Numbered from the stretch's first letter, positions 1-9,667 are shown. The stretch is DNA of 64,000 nucleotides from Chitinophaga nivalis (GCF_025989125.1 NZ_JAPDNR010000001.1:8110087-8174086); one strand, 5' to 3'. The notes: generated by a model not told the origin, from the letters alone. Made by a program: numbers and translations.

Positions 1-3000
1 TCAATGATGCTATCGAAGCGGATGCTACCAGGAATTTCAGACACGATAACGGCGTTGAACGGATCCCATGTACAGATCTGATCACCTTTCGCTACTTTCT
101 GTCCGTCTTTTACCAGCAGGGTAGAACCGTAAGGAATGTTGTTGGTAACCAGCAGACGGTCATTTTTCACGTCCATGATACGGAGCTCACCGGTACGACC
201 GATAACCACCTGTACTTTCTCACCATCGTTATTTTCGTAGGTGGTTGTACGTAAACCATCGAACTGAATAGTACCATCAAACTTGGCTTGCAGGCCGGAT
301 TCAACGGAAGTAGAACCAGCCACACCACCCACGTGGAAGGTACGCAGTGTCAACTGTGTACCAGGCTCACCGATGGACTGCGCAGCGATGATACCTACAG
401 CATCACCTTTCTGTGCGGTATAACCGGTTGCCAGGTTTTTACCATAACATTTCACACACACACCACGACGACTTTCGCAAGTCAGTACGGAACGGATTTC
501 CACCGTTTCAATCGCACTTTCTTCGATTCTGTGTGCAATCTCTTCTGTGATTTGGTCCCCACCAGCAACGATCAGCTCTTCTGTGTGCGGATCATATACA
601 TCATGGAGGGAAGTACGGCCCAGAATACGATCGTATAATGTTTCGATTACTTCTTCATTATCTTTCAATGCGGAAGTAGCAATACCACGCAGGGTACCAC
701 AATCTTCTTCATTGATTACTACATCCTGTGCAACGTCTACCAGACGACGGGTTAAGTAACCCGCATCCGCCGTTTTCAACGCCGTATCCGCAAGACCCTT
801 ACGGGCACCGTGCGTAGAGATGAAGTATTCCAATACGTTCAGACCATCTTTAAAGTTGGACAATACCGGGTTTTCGATAATCTCGGAACCGGTAGATCCA
901 CTCTTACGCGGCTTGGCCATCAGACCTCTGATACCAGCCAGCTGTTTGATCTGTTGTTTGGAACCACGCGCACCGGAATCCAACATCATGTATACAGAGT
1001 TGAATCCTTGTTTATCGGCCGCCAGTTCACGGATCAGGGTTTCTGTCACCTTCGTATCCACACGTGACCAGATATCGATGATCTGGTTGTAACGTTCGTT
1101 GTTGGTGATCAGACCCATGTTATAGTTCTCCCATACTTCGTCTACTTCGCTGGTAGCACCATCAATCATATCCTGTTTAACATCCGGGATGATCAGGTCA
1201 TTGATGTTAAATGACAGACCACCGCGGAACGCCATGCGGAAACCTAATTGTTTGATGTCATCCAGGAACTTCGCAGTTTTAGGGATGTCAGTAGCTTTGA
1301 TGATATCACCGATGATTTCACGCAGTGATTTTTTGGTCAGCAGGGCATTTACATAACCGGCAGCTTTTGGTACGAACTGGTTGAACAGTACGCGACCTAC
1401 AGTTGTTTCGATCAGTTTTCTTTCCAGCTCACCATTTGCATTTCTTACATCAGCTTTTACGCGGATGTGCGCATGCAGGTCAACACGGTCTTCGTTGTAA
1501 GCGATGATTACTTCTTCGGCAGAATAGAAGGCTTTACCCTCTCCTCTTACGATTACATCACCCATTGTTTTCTTACCCTTGGTAATGTAGTACAGACCGA
1601 GTACCATGTCCTGTGAAGGCAGGGTGATAGGCGTACCATTCTGCGGGTTAAGAATGTTGTGAGAAGACAGCATCAGCAGTTGGGCTTCCAGAATAGCAGC
1701 GTTGCTCAAAGGCACGTGTACCGCCATCTGGTCACCATCAAAGTCGGCGTTGAACGCAGAACACACGAGCGGGTGCAGCTGAATCGCTTTACCTTCCACC
1801 AGTTTAGGCTGGAAAGCCTGGATAGACAAACGGTGCAGGGTTGGTGCACGGTTTAACATAACCGGGTGACCTTTCAGTACGTTTTCCAGGATATCCCAAA
1901 CCACCGCTTCTTTCCGGTCTACCAGCTTTTTAGCTGATTTCACGGTTTTCACGATGCCTCTTTCGATCAGTTTACGGATAATAAATGGTTTGAACAGCTC
2001 TGCTGCCATGTCTTTAGGTAAACCACACTCATGCAGTTTCAGTTCAGGACCTACCACGATTACAGAACGACCGGAGTAATCCACACGTTTACCCAAGAGG
2101 TTTTGACGGAAACGACCTTGTTTACCTTTCAGTACATCAGACAGTGATTTCAGTGCACGACCACCTTCCGCTTTTACCGCGTTGGATTTACGGGAGTTGT
2201 CGAACAGAGAATCCACGGCTTCCTGCAGCATACGTTTTTCGTTACGCAGGATCACCTCAGGTGCTTTAATTTCGATCAGACGTTTCAGACGGTTGTTACG
2301 AATGATCACCCTGCGGTAAAGGTCGTTCAGGTCGGAAGACGCAAAACGGCCACCATCCAAAGGAACCAACGGACGCAGTTCTGGTGGTACCACAGGAATA
2401 TATTGCATAACCATCCATTCAGGACGGTTTTCTACGCGGGTATTAGCTTCACGGAAAGCTTCCACTACGCTCAGACGTTTCAGCGCTTCCGCTTTACGTT
2501 GCTGGGAAGTTTCAGTAGCAGCCTGGTTACGCAGCTGATAGGAAAGGCTGTCCAGATCAATACGGGCCAGCATCATTTCTACCGCTTCCGCACCCATTTT
2601 GGCAATGAACTTGTTGGGATCTTCATCCGGCAACAGCTGATTGTCTTTAGGTAAGGTATCCAGGATATCCAGGTATTCTTCTTCCGTGAGCAGGTCACCG
2701 TAGTTCATACCTTTTTCCTGTTTCGCACCTGCCTGGATGATCACATATCTTTCATAATAAACGATGGTTTCCAGCTTTTTGGAAGACATTCCCAGCAGGT
2801 AACCGATTTTATTAGGAAGAGATTTGAAATACCAGATATGTACTACCGGCACAACCAACCGGATATGCCCCATTCTTTCACGACGTACTTTTTTCTCCGT
2901 TACTTCTACCCCACAGCGGTCACATACAATACCTTTATAACGGATACGCTTATATTTTCCGCAATAGCATTCGTAGTCCTTTACAGGCCCGAATATTCTT

Positions 3001-3164
3001 TCGCAGAATAAACCATCACGTTCCGGTTTGTAGGTCCGGTAGTTGATAGTTTCGGGTTTCAGCACCTCACCGTATGAACGCTCCAGAATAACATCCGGAG
3101 AAGCCAGACTGATGGTAATGCTGTTAAAATTTGATTTAGGACGATTTTCTTTTTTGATAGCCAT
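1..3164 (-). CDS. rpoC: DNA-directed RNA polymerase subunit beta' (3' end cut by window edge)
   Basis: Largest catalytic subunit of RNA polymerase. About 1054 codons are visible, starting at the ATG complement of 3162-3164; the C-terminal part lies beyond position 1. The N-terminal zinc ribbon is present (Cys 66, 68, 81 and 84), as is the invariant active-site motif NADFDGDQMAVH near residue 470, whose three Asp hold the catalytic Mg. The second zinc cluster (CESRRGVCVKC) is near residue 905, and the trigger/bridge region motif AAQSIGEPGTQLTLRTFH is readable close to the window edge. It follows rpoB after a 122-base spacer and is almost certainly co-transcribed with it. The partial state is only a window artefact, since the frame stays open to base 1. 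Confidence 0.98.
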   Translation of the reverse strand, partial: MAIKKENRPKSNFNSITISLASPDVILERSYGEVLKPETINYRTYKPERDGLFCERIFGPVKDYECYCGKYKRIRYKGIVCDRCGVEVTEKKVRRERMGHIRLVVPVVHIWYFKSLPNKIGYLLGMSSKKLETIVYYERYVIIQAGAKQEKGMNYGDLLTEEEYLDILDTLPKDNQLLPDEDPNKFIAKMGAEAVEMMLARIDLDSLSYQLRNQAATETSQQRKAEALKRLSVVEAFREANTRVENRPEWMVMQYIPVVPPELRPLVPLDGGRFASSDLNDLYRRVIIRNNRLKRLIEIKAPEVILRNEKRMLQEAVDSLFDNSRKSNAVKAEGGRALKSLSDVLKGKQGRFRQNLLGKRVDYSGRSVIVVGPELKLHECGLPKDMAAELFKPFIIRKLIERGIVKTVKSAKKLVDRKEAVVWDILENVLKGHPVMLNRAPTLHRLSIQAFQPKLVEGKAIQLHPLVCSAFNADFDGDQMAVHVPLSNAAILEAQLLMLSSHNILNPQNGTPITLPSQDMVLGLYYITKGKKTMGDVIVRGEGKAFYSAEEVIIAYNEDRVDLHAHIRVKADVRNANGELERKLIETTVGRVLFNQFVPKAAGYVNALLTKKSLREIIGDIIKATDIPKTAKFLDDIKQLGFRMAFRGGLSFNINDLIIPDVKQDMIDGATSEVDEVWENYNMGLITNNERYNQIIDIWSRVDTKVTETLIRELAADKQGFNSVYMMLDSGARGSKQQIKQLAGIRGLMAKPRKSGSTGSEIIENPVLSNFKDGLNVLEYFISTHGARKGLADTALKTADAGYLTRRLVDVAQDVVINEEDCGTLRGIATSALKDNEEVIETLYDRILGRTSLHDVYDPHTEELIVAGGDQITEEIAHRIEESAIETVEIRSVLTCESRRGVCVKCYGKNLATGYTAQKGDAVGIIAAQSIGEPGTQLTLRTFHVGGVAGSTSVESGLQAKFDGTIQFDGLRTTTYENNDGEKVQVVIGRTGELRIMDVKNDRLLVTNNIPYGSTLLVKDGQKVAKGDQICTWDPFNAVIVSEIPGSIRFDSII

Positions 3165-3286
3165 CTGTAATTAGCTTTTAGCTGTTAGCCGTTGGTCGTA
3201 AGCCAGCGACAAAAATTTTATTCCTGCGAAATATTCCAAGCTATCAGCCATCCGCATTGCTGCTGATGGCTGGTAACTAAAAGCTC
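3165..3286. repeat. rpoB-rpoC spacer with AGCT-rich inverted repeats
   Basis: The 122-base spacer contains short imperfect repeats built on TTAGCTTTTAGCTGTTAGCC, and an inverted pair AGCCATC/GATGGCT around 3246-3271. Similar AGCT-rich words occur at 15825-15850 (between rpsU and xerC) and 37325-37350 (upstream of trpS). There is no T-tract, so a full terminator is unlikely. RNA processing or a degenerate intergenic repeat family are both possible. Confidence 0.35.
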
Positions 3287-6200
3287 TTAGTCAAATTTCA
3301 GATCCAGACCCAGACCACGTAACTCATGAATCAATACGTTGAAGGATTCAGGCACACCTGCTTTAGGTATGTTGTCACCTTTCACGATAGATTCGTACGC
3401 TTTGGCACGGCCTACGATATCATCTGATTTAATAGTGAGCAGTTCCTGCAGGATATTGGATGCACCGTATGCTTCCAGTGCCCACACCTCCATCTCACCA
3501 AAACGCTGACCACCAAACTGTGCTTTACCACCCAATGGTTGCTGGGTAATGAGACTGTACGGTCCGATAGAACGGGCGTGCATCTTATCATCCACCATGT
3601 GGCTCAGTTTCAGCATGTAGATAACACCCACGGTTGCTTTCTGGTGGAAGCGGTCGCCCGTTTCACCATCGTGCAGGTAAGTGTGACCAAAGCTAGGCAG
3701 ACCAGCTTCAGAGATATAACCGGCAATTTCTTCTGTAGTAGCACCGTCAAAGATTGGCGTAGCAAAACGTACTCCCAGTTTCAGACCAGCCCAACCTAAT
3801 ACGGTTTCGTAGATCTGTCCGAGGTTCATACGGGAAGGTACCCCCAGCGGGTTCAACACGATGTCCAGTGGTGTACCATCTGCCAGGAACGGCATATCTT
3901 CATCACGTACGATTTTTGCCACAATACCCTTGTTACCGTGACGTCCTGCCATCTTATCACCTACTTTCAACTTACGCTTGCTGGCCAGGTAAACCTTCGC
4001 CAGTTTCAGTACACCCGCTGGCAGCTCATCTCCGATAGAGATGTTGAACTTCTCACGTTTGTAACGACCCAGCTCTTCGTTGAACTTGATGTTATAGTTA
4101 TGCAGCAGGGTATTGATCTGATCGTTCACCACTTCGTCTGTTGTCCAGCCCAGTGGATTTACGTTCATGAAATCAATATTCACCAGGTTTTTAGGAGAGA
4201 ATTTGGAACCTTTGGAAATCAGCACTTCACCGTAAGTGTTGGTAATACCCTGAGAGGTTTTATCCTTCAGTAATACCAGCAATTTGCTCATCAGCACTTC
4301 CAGCAGGTCTTCTGCATTCTTCTGGTGGATTTTTTCCAGTTTCTCGATGGCTGCTTTTTCGCGGGTTTTGGAATTCTTATCTTTCTTCGCGCGGCTAAAC
4401 AGTTTTTTATCGATTACCACACCTTCCGTAGATGGAGGTGCTTTCAGGGAAGCATCTTTCGCATCAGAAGCTTTATCACCGAAGATCGCTCTTAACAGTT
4501 TTTCTTCCGGAGAAGGATCAGATTCACCACGTGGGGTAATTTTACCGATCAGGATATCACCTTCTTTAATGTGGGCCCCTACACGGATAATACCGTTCTG
4601 GTCGAGGTCTTTGGTAGCCTCTTCGCTCACGTTCGGGATATCTGGCGTCAGTTCTTCTTCACCCAGTTTGGTATCACGTACTTCCAGTTCATATTCATCA
4701 ATGTGGATAGATGTAAACAAGTCTTCACGTGCAACACGCTCAGAGATTACGATCGCATCCTCAAAGTTGTAACCTTTCCATGGCATGAACGCTACCTTCA
4801 GGTTACGTCCCAGTGCCAGCTCACCACCGCGGGTAGCGTAACCTTCCGTGAGGAAGTCGCCTTCTACCACACGCTGACCTTTCTTCACACAAGGTTTCAG
4901 GTTGATACAGGTGCTTTGGTTGGTTTTAACGAATTTGGTCAGGTTATATATCACCAGATCATCTTCAAAACTTACCAGTTTCTGTATTTCATCACGTTCG
5001 TAACGAACATGTATTTCATTGGCATCTACGAATTCGATCACACCTTTACCTTCTGCGGTAATCTGCAGGCGGGAGTCACGGGCAGCTTTCGCTTCCAGAC
5101 CAGTACCTACGATAGGCACTTCAGGGTTGATCAAAGGTACCGCCTGACGTTGCATGTTTGATCCCATCAACGCACGGTTGGCATCATCGTGTTCCAGGAA
5201 CGGAATCAGGGAAGCACTCAAACCTACGATCTGGTTCGGAGCAACGTCCATGAATTCTACGTCTTCTCTGTCGAGAATCGGGAAGTCACCGGTTTCGCGG
5301 GATTTCACTTTCTCGTTTACGAAGTGGCCTTTATCATCCAGCGGAGCATTTGCCTGTGCGATTTTTACGGAATCTTCTTCCTCAGCGCTCAGGAACTCTA
5401 CTTTATGCATATCTACTTTACCTTCTCTTACTTTACGGTAAGGTGTTTCGATGAAGCCCATCTCATTCACTTTCGCGTGTACGCAAAGGGTAGAGATCAG
5501 ACCGATGTTCGGACCTTCCGGTGTTTCGATGGTACACAGACGGCCATAGTGGCTATAGTGAACGTCACGTACCTCAAAGCCTGCTCTTTCACGACTCAGA
5601 CCACCGGGTCCGAGTGCGGAGATACGACGTTTGTGCGTGATTTCAGAGAGCGGATTTGTCTGATCCAGGAACTGTGACAACTGGGAAGTACCGAAGAAGG
5701 AGTTGATCACAGAAGACAGTGTTCTGGCGTTGATCAGATCTACCGGTGTAAATACCTCGTTATCACGTACGTTCATTCTTTCACGGATGGTACGAGCCAT
5801 ACGTGCCAGACCAACACCAAACTGAGCATATAACTGCTCGCCTACAGTACGTACCCGACGGTTGCTCAGGTGATCGATATCGTCGATCTCTGCTTTACCG
5901 TTGGTGAGTTGTACCAGGTACTTGATGATGGAGATGATGTCATCCTTCGTTAACACTTTCATGTCTAACGGAGTAGGAAGACCTAATTTTCTGTTGATTT
6001 TGTAACGACCAACATCTCCGAGGTCATAACGTTTGTCGGAGAAGAATAATTTATCAATGATGCCCCTTGCTGTTTCATCATCCGGCGCATCCGCACCGCG
6101 CAATTGGCGGTAGATGTGCTGAACGGCTTCCAGCTCGGAGTTAGATGTATCCTTGTTTAATGTATTGTAGATGATGGAGAAATCACCACTCACCTCTTCT

Positions 6201-7096
6201 TTCTGTACGAAAACGCTCTTCAGATCCATGTCTACGATGGTCTCAATGTTCGCTTCGTCCAGAACGCTATCACGCTCCAGCATAATTTCATTACGCTCGA
6301 TGCTCACCACTTCTCCGGTATCTTCATCCACAAAGTCTTCTACCCAGCTTCTTAAAACACGGGCAGCCAGCTTTTTGCCGGCGTATTTATCAAGACTTTT
6401 CTTGTCTGCTTTTACTTCATCTGCCATGCCAAACAGCTGCAGAATATCTTTATCTGTTTCATAGCCGATCGCACGTAACAGGGTGGTAACCGGGAATTTC
6501 TTCTTACGGTCGATGTAAGCGTACATCACATTGTTGATGTCCGTTGCAAACTCCATCCATGCGCCCTTGAACGGAATAACCCTTGCAGAGTAGATTTTGG
6601 TACCGTTCGGATGTACAGATTGACCAAAGAACACACCAGGTGAACGATGCAGTTGGGATACAACCACGCGTTCAGCACCATTAATAACGAAAGTACCTCT
6701 TGGAGTCATGTACGGAATGTTACCTAAGAACACATCCTGCACAATTGTCTGGAAATCCACATGCTCTTCATCGTTACAGCTGAGGCGAAGTTTCGCTTTC
6801 AACGGTACGGAGTAAGTAAGCCCACGCTCAATACACTCCTCAATCGTATAACGCGGAGGGTCAACGAAATAATCGAGGAACTCCAGATTAAAGATATTTC
6901 TGGTATCTGTAATCGGAAAGTTCTCTTTAAATACTTTAAAAAGGCCTTCGTTATTTCGCTTGTCTGGTGTGGTTTCTAATTGGAAGAAATCCTTGAAAGA
7001 TTGGATTTGGATAGCCAACAGATCCGGTGTCTCAGTAACTTGTTTGATCTTTCCAAAATTTACTCTTTCGTTTGTTTGGGCTTTTTTTAGAGACAT
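3287..7096 (-). CDS. rpoB: DNA-directed RNA polymerase subunit beta
   Basis: Beta subunit of RNA polymerase, 1269 residues, a normal length for Bacteroidota. Diagnostic blocks include the rifampicin-pocket region (FFGTSQLSQFLDQTNPLSE followed by THKRRISALGPGG), the switch-region sequence HYSHYGRLCTIETPEGPNIG, the lysine-containing motif GDKMAGRHGNKG, and the C-terminal GGQRFGEMEVWALEAYGA. The residues in the rifampicin region look wild type (Ser-Gln-Leu-Ser, Asp-Gln-Thr-Asn, His-Lys-Arg-Arg), so no resistance substitution is apparent. ATG start at 7094-7096. The gene lies 218 bases after rplL with a hairpin between them, and upstream of rpoC. Confidence 0.99.
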   Translation of the reverse strand: MSLKKAQTNERVNFGKIKQVTETPDLLAIQIQSFKDFFQLETTPDKRNNEGLFKVFKENFPITDTRNIFNLEFLDYFVDPPRYTIEECIERGLTYSVPLKAKLRLSCNDEEHVDFQTIVQDVFLGNIPYMTPRGTFVINGAERVVVSQLHRSPGVFFGQSVHPNGTKIYSARVIPFKGAWMEFATDINNVMYAYIDRKKKFPVTTLLRAIGYETDKDILQLFGMADEVKADKKSLDKYAGKKLAARVLRSWVEDFVDEDTGEVVSIERNEIMLERDSVLDEANIETIVDMDLKSVFVQKEEVSGDFSIIYNTLNKDTSNSELEAVQHIYRQLRGADAPDDETARGIIDKLFFSDKRYDLGDVGRYKINRKLGLPTPLDMKVLTKDDIISIIKYLVQLTNGKAEIDDIDHLSNRRVRTVGEQLYAQFGVGLARMARTIRERMNVRDNEVFTPVDLINARTLSSVINSFFGTSQLSQFLDQTNPLSEITHKRRISALGPGGLSRERAGFEVRDVHYSHYGRLCTIETPEGPNIGLISTLCVHAKVNEMGFIETPYRKVREGKVDMHKVEFLSAEEEDSVKIAQANAPLDDKGHFVNEKVKSRETGDFPILDREDVEFMDVAPNQIVGLSASLIPFLEHDDANRALMGSNMQRQAVPLINPEVPIVGTGLEAKAARDSRLQITAEGKGVIEFVDANEIHVRYERDEIQKLVSFEDDLVIYNLTKFVKTNQSTCINLKPCVKKGQRVVEGDFLTEGYATRGGELALGRNLKVAFMPWKGYNFEDAIVISERVAREDLFTSIHIDEYELEVRDTKLGEEELTPDIPNVSEEATKDLDQNGIIRVGAHIKEGDILIGKITPRGESDPSPEEKLLRAIFGDKASDAKDASLKAPPSTEGVVIDKKLFSRAKKDKNSKTREKAAIEKLEKIHQKNAEDLLEVLMSKLLVLLKDKTSQGITNTYGEVLISKGSKFSPKNLVNIDFMNVNPLGWTTDEVVNDQINTLLHNYNIKFNEELGRYKREKFNISIGDELPAGVLKLAKVYLASKRKLKVGDKMAGRHGNKGIVAKIVRDEDMPFLADGTPLDIVLNPLGVPSRMNLGQIYETVLGWAGLKLGVRFATPIFDGATTEEIAGYISEAGLPSFGHTYLHDGETGDRFHQKATVGVIYMLKLSHMVDDKMHARSIGPYSLITQQPLGGKAQFGGQRFGEMEVWALEAYGASNILQELLTIKSDDIVGRAKAYESIVKGDNIPKAGVPESFNVLIHELRGLGLDLKFD

Positions 7097-7258
7097 ATTC
7101 GAAGTTAGCAGTTATATGACTTGTAAGAATTAGGGAAATTAAGATTTCTTTGCCAATACCATCCTAATTTATTTATGCCTTCTGCACGTTGTCAAAGTCA
7201 CCTTAATAGTGATTCCCCGTTTTGACTCTCTGAAAAAGACACTTTCCCAAAGGGAATA

Positions 7259-7288
7259 AGGCCAAAAGTGCAAAAGCACTTTTGACCT
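7259..7288 (-). terminator. Hairpin in rplL-rpoB spacer (possible attenuator)
   Basis: A 13-bp stem (AGGTCAAAAGTGC against GCACTTTTGGCCT, one G-T pair) with a TTTT loop lies just after rplL. It is followed on the transcript by a second short hairpin (TTCCC-TTT-GGGAA). No uninterrupted T-tract follows, so partial termination or RNA processing that separates abundant L7/L12 from beta is more likely than full termination. This resembles the attenuator known between rplL and rpoB in E. coli, but the equivalence is inference. The rest of the 218-base spacer holds nothing else that I recognise. Confidence 0.5.
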
Positions 7289-7314
7289 TTAAAAGATGTA
7301 TACTAAGCAAAGAA

Positions 7315-7683
7315 TTACTGAATTTCAACATCAGCACCAGCTTCGGTCAGCTTAGCTTTCAGGTCTTCAGCCTCAGCTTTGCTTACGCCTTCTTTTACAG
7401 ATTTAGGCGCACCGTCTACCAGTTCTTTCGCTTCTTTCAGACCTAAGCCGGTCAGATCTTTAACGATCTTAACAACGTTCAGTTTGCTAGCACCTGCAGA
7501 TTTCAGAACTACATTGAAAGCTGTTTTTTCTTCAACAGCCGGAGCGTCGCTACCAGCAGCAACAACAACTGCAGCAGCAGCTGGTTCGATACCGTACTCA
7601 TTTTTCAGTACGTCTGCGAGATCCTGTACTTCCTTAACAGTTAAACCTACTAATTGTTCAGCTAATGCTTTTACGTCTGCCAT
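7315..7683 (-). CDS. rplL: 50S ribosomal protein bL12 (L7/L12)
   Basis: Ribosome stalk protein, 122 residues. It has the standard layout: an N-terminal dimerisation helix (residues 1-30, LAEQLVGLTVKEVQDLADVL), an Ala/Val-rich hinge (about 35-50), and the C-terminal factor-binding domain with the conserved motif KIAVIKxVR-like KLNVVKIVKDLTGLGLKEA and GAPKSVKEGVSKAEAE. It recruits translational GTPases such as EF-Tu and EF-G to the ribosome. It lies 99 bases downstream of rplJ, its L10 partner, as in most bacteria. Confidence 0.98.
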   Translation of the reverse strand: MADVKALAEQLVGLTVKEVQDLADVLKNEYGIEPAAAAVVVAAGSDAPAVEEKTAFNVVLKSAGASKLNVVKIVKDLTGLGLKEAKELVDGAPKSVKEGVSKAEAEDLKAKLTEAGADVEIQ

Positions 7684-7782
7684 TTTATAATGTTTTAATG
7701 TAATGTTTGTAATGATTGTTAATTATATTGTGACTTGGAAGCCAAATTTGTTGAAAGTGTTGGATAATAGATCCAGCCACTC

Positions 7783-8310
7783 TTATTCTGCTGCTGGTGC
7801 TTCCACTGCAGCTTCTTCTTTCTTGCCTTTTTCCAGCAAAGCAGCGATAACGCGTTTTGCAGGAGATTGCAACAGACCAATAACTTCTCCGATGAGTTCG
7901 TTTTTGGTTTTGATGTTGGTCAGGGCAACCAGCTGGTTATCACCTACGAATACTTCGTCAGCTACGAAAGCAGCTTTCAGTACAGGTTTTTCCAGTTTGT
8001 TGTTTGCCTTACGGAAAGCAGAGATGATCAGCGCCGGCTCTTTAGGGCTATCGGAGAACATCAGGGCAGTTACACCATGTAAAGAATCCAGTACACCTGC
8101 ATATTTTTCGCTATCCAGAGACTCGAGTGCTTTGCGGATCAGGGTGTTTTTAGCCACCTTCATTTCCACTTGTTTATCAAAGCAAACTTTTCTCAGATCA
8201 TTTACCTGCGCAACGCTTAATGATTCAGTGTTGGTGATGTAAAAGTTGCTATATTGAGTGAACTTACTTTTCAGCAGTTCAATCGCTTCTTGTTTTTGAT
8301 CTTTATTCAT
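7783..8310 (-). CDS. rplJ: 50S ribosomal protein uL10
   Basis: Base of the ribosomal stalk that binds L12 dimers, 175 residues. The N-terminal L10 fold is recognisable from NKDQKQEAIELLKSKF, the FYITNTESLSVAQVNDLRK segment and the VAKNTLIRKAL motif. The C-terminal helix that carries L12 dimers (LLQSPAKRVIAALL) ends in an Ala/Glu-rich tail. ATG at 8308-8310. It is preceded by a short leader with a stem-loop (8321-8357) that could serve autogenous control by the L10-L12 complex. It lies between rplA and rplL. Confidence 0.98.
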   Translation of the reverse strand: MNKDQKQEAIELLKSKFTQYSNFYITNTESLSVAQVNDLRKVCFDKQVEMKVAKNTLIRKALESLDSEKYAGVLDSLHGVTALMFSDSPKEPALIISAFRKANNKLEKPVLKAAFVADEVFVGDNQLVALTNIKTKNELIGEVIGLLQSPAKRVIAALLEKGKKEEAAVEAPAAE

Positions 8311-8320
8311 ATTATAACGT

Positions 8321-8357
8321 TTGTAGCAAGCCCCATCTTTACAGACAACGGCTACAA
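8321..8357 (-). promoter_or_regulatory. Stem-loop in the rplJ leader (possible L10 autoregulatory element)
   Basis: Inverted repeat GCTACAA/TTGTAGC (7 bp) enclosing 23 bases, located 10 bases upstream of the rplJ start codon in the 58-base rplA-rplJ spacer. rplJ leaders in many bacteria bind the L10-L12 complex. That this hairpin does so is inference from its position only; I did not match it to a covariance model. Confidence 0.35.
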
Positions 8358-8368
8358 CTCGTGATCAA

Positions 8369-9058
8369 TTAGTTTTGAACAGATTTAGTGTCGATTGCAA
8401 TGCCTGGGCTCATAGTGCTGGCCATAGACAAACCTTTCAGGTAAGTACCTTTTGCAGTAGCTGGTTTCAGCTTGATGATCGCATTGATCAGCTCCTGAGA
8501 GTTCTGCTCAATTTTATCAGATGCAAAAGACACACGACCGATAGAAGCGTGGATGATACCAGCTTTATCAACCTTGAAAGTAATTTTACCACCTTTCACT
8601 TCGTTAACTGCTGCAGCTACGTCGTTAGTAACAGTACCGGTTTTAGGGTTTGGCATCAGGTTACGTGGACCTAAGATTTTACCCAGTTTACCGATTTTTG
8701 GCATTACTGCAGGAGTAGCAACGATTACATCGATGTCAGTCCAGCCAGCTTCGATTTTCTGGATAAATTCATCCAGACCAACGAAGTCAGCACCAGCTTC
8801 TTTAGCAGAAGCTTCTTTGTCAGGTGTGCAAAGCACTAAAACCTTTTTGGTTTTACCAGTACCGTGCGGAAGCGTTACGGAACCACGGATAGCCTGGTCT
8901 GCTTTCTTAGGATCAACGCCCAAGCGGATATGTAAATCGACAGAACTGTCGAATTTAGTACAGTTAATATCTTTAACTAAGCTGGAAGCTTCTTTCAGGC
9001 TGTACACTTTATTTTTGTCCAGCTTCGCATCAGCTACTTTTCTCTTTTTAGTTGCCAT
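8369..9058 (-). CDS. rplA: 50S ribosomal protein uL1
   Basis: L1 stalk protein and usual translational repressor of the L11 operon. The sequence reads MATKKRKVADAKL at the N-terminus and carries the family blocks SVDLHIRLGVDPKKADQ, VRGSV-like IRGSVTLPHGTGK and the signature ILGPRNLMPNPKTGTVT. I chose the ATG at 9056-9058 (229 residues). An in-frame TTG two codons upstream is possible but less likely, because the ATG start is preceded by an AT-rich stretch typical of Bacteroidota starts and gives the usual L1 N-terminus. It lies between rplK and rplJ. Confidence 0.98.
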   Translation of the reverse strand: MATKKRKVADAKLDKNKVYSLKEASSLVKDINCTKFDSSVDLHIRLGVDPKKADQAIRGSVTLPHGTGKTKKVLVLCTPDKEASAKEAGADFVGLDEFIQKIEAGWTDIDVIVATPAVMPKIGKLGKILGPRNLMPNPKTGTVTNDVAAAVNEVKGGKITFKVDKAGIIHASIGRVSFASDKIEQNSQELINAIIKLKPATAKGTYLKGLSMASTMSPGIAIDTKSVQN

Positions 9059-9102
9059 TGTCAAAATGATTTTAAGATTCCTGCCTTAACAGGGTGAAAC
9101 AA

Positions 9103-9546
9103 TTAGTTTTCCCAAGGAGCTTTACCATCTACAGTAATTCCCATGCTACGTGCAGTACCGGCAACCATTTTCATAGCGCTGTTTAACGTAAAGCAGTTCA
9201 GGTCTGCCATCTTATCCTGTGCGATAGCTTCAACCTGAGTCCAGGAAACTTTACCCACCTTGTTACGGTTAGGTTCTTTAGAACCACTTTGTAATTTAGC
9301 AGCTTCCAGCAGCTGAACAGCAGCAGGAGGAGTCTTGATTACGAAGTCGAAAGATTTGTCAGTGTAAACTGTCAGCAACACAGGCAATACTTTACCCATT
9401 TTATCCTGGGTACGGGCATTGAACTGTTTGCAGAACTCCATGATGTTCACACCTTTGGAACCCAGAGCGGGACCAATTGGAGGTGCAGGGTTGGCCTGGC
9501 CGCCTTTAACCTGCAATTTCACGTACGTTGCGATCTCTTTTGCCAT
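9103..9546 (-). CDS. rplK: 50S ribosomal protein uL11
   Basis: GTPase-centre protein, 147 residues. The N-terminal motif KLQVKGGQANPAPPIGPALG with the following GSKGVNIMEFCKQFNART, and the C-terminal 23S RNA-binding signature GTARSMGITV, are intact. ATG at 9544-9546. It is first in the rplKAJL-rpoBC set and has its own strong promoter (9637-9667), because the transglutaminase-fold gene and the terminator after nusG separate it from secE-nusG. Confidence 0.98.
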   Translation of the reverse strand: MAKEIATYVKLQVKGGQANPAPPIGPALGSKGVNIMEFCKQFNARTQDKMGKVLPVLLTVYTDKSFDFVIKTPPAAVQLLEAAKLQSGSKEPNRNKVGKVSWTQVEAIAQDKMADLNCFTLNSAMKMVAGTARSMGITVDGKAPWEN

Positions 9547-9636
9547 ACTATATGATTTAATTTGGTTAAAACGCTCTCTGCCAAACAGAGAACTCCCAAA
9601 ACTAAAAGGAACGAAAATAACCTTTTAAAGGGGATG

Positions 9637-9667
9637 CAAAGGTATATATTATTATGAAATTGTCAAA
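9637..9667 (-). promoter_or_regulatory. Bacteroidota-type promoter of rplK operon
   Basis: On the minus strand TTTG (9667-9664) is followed after exactly 19 bases by TACCTTTG (9644-9637), a full match to the Bacteroidota sigma-factor consensus TTTG-N19-TAnnTTTG. Transcription would begin near 9630 and give a leader of about 85 bases before the rplK ATG. The leader contains a small hairpin (CTCTG/CAGAG), a candidate site for L1 autoregulation, which is inferred only. Confidence 0.8.

Noticed and set aside
4571..5161. Open frame of 196 codons on the plus strand inside rpoB
   Set aside because: It is antisense to a fully conserved part of rpoB and shows no domain, signal or neighbour; a by-product of codon bias.
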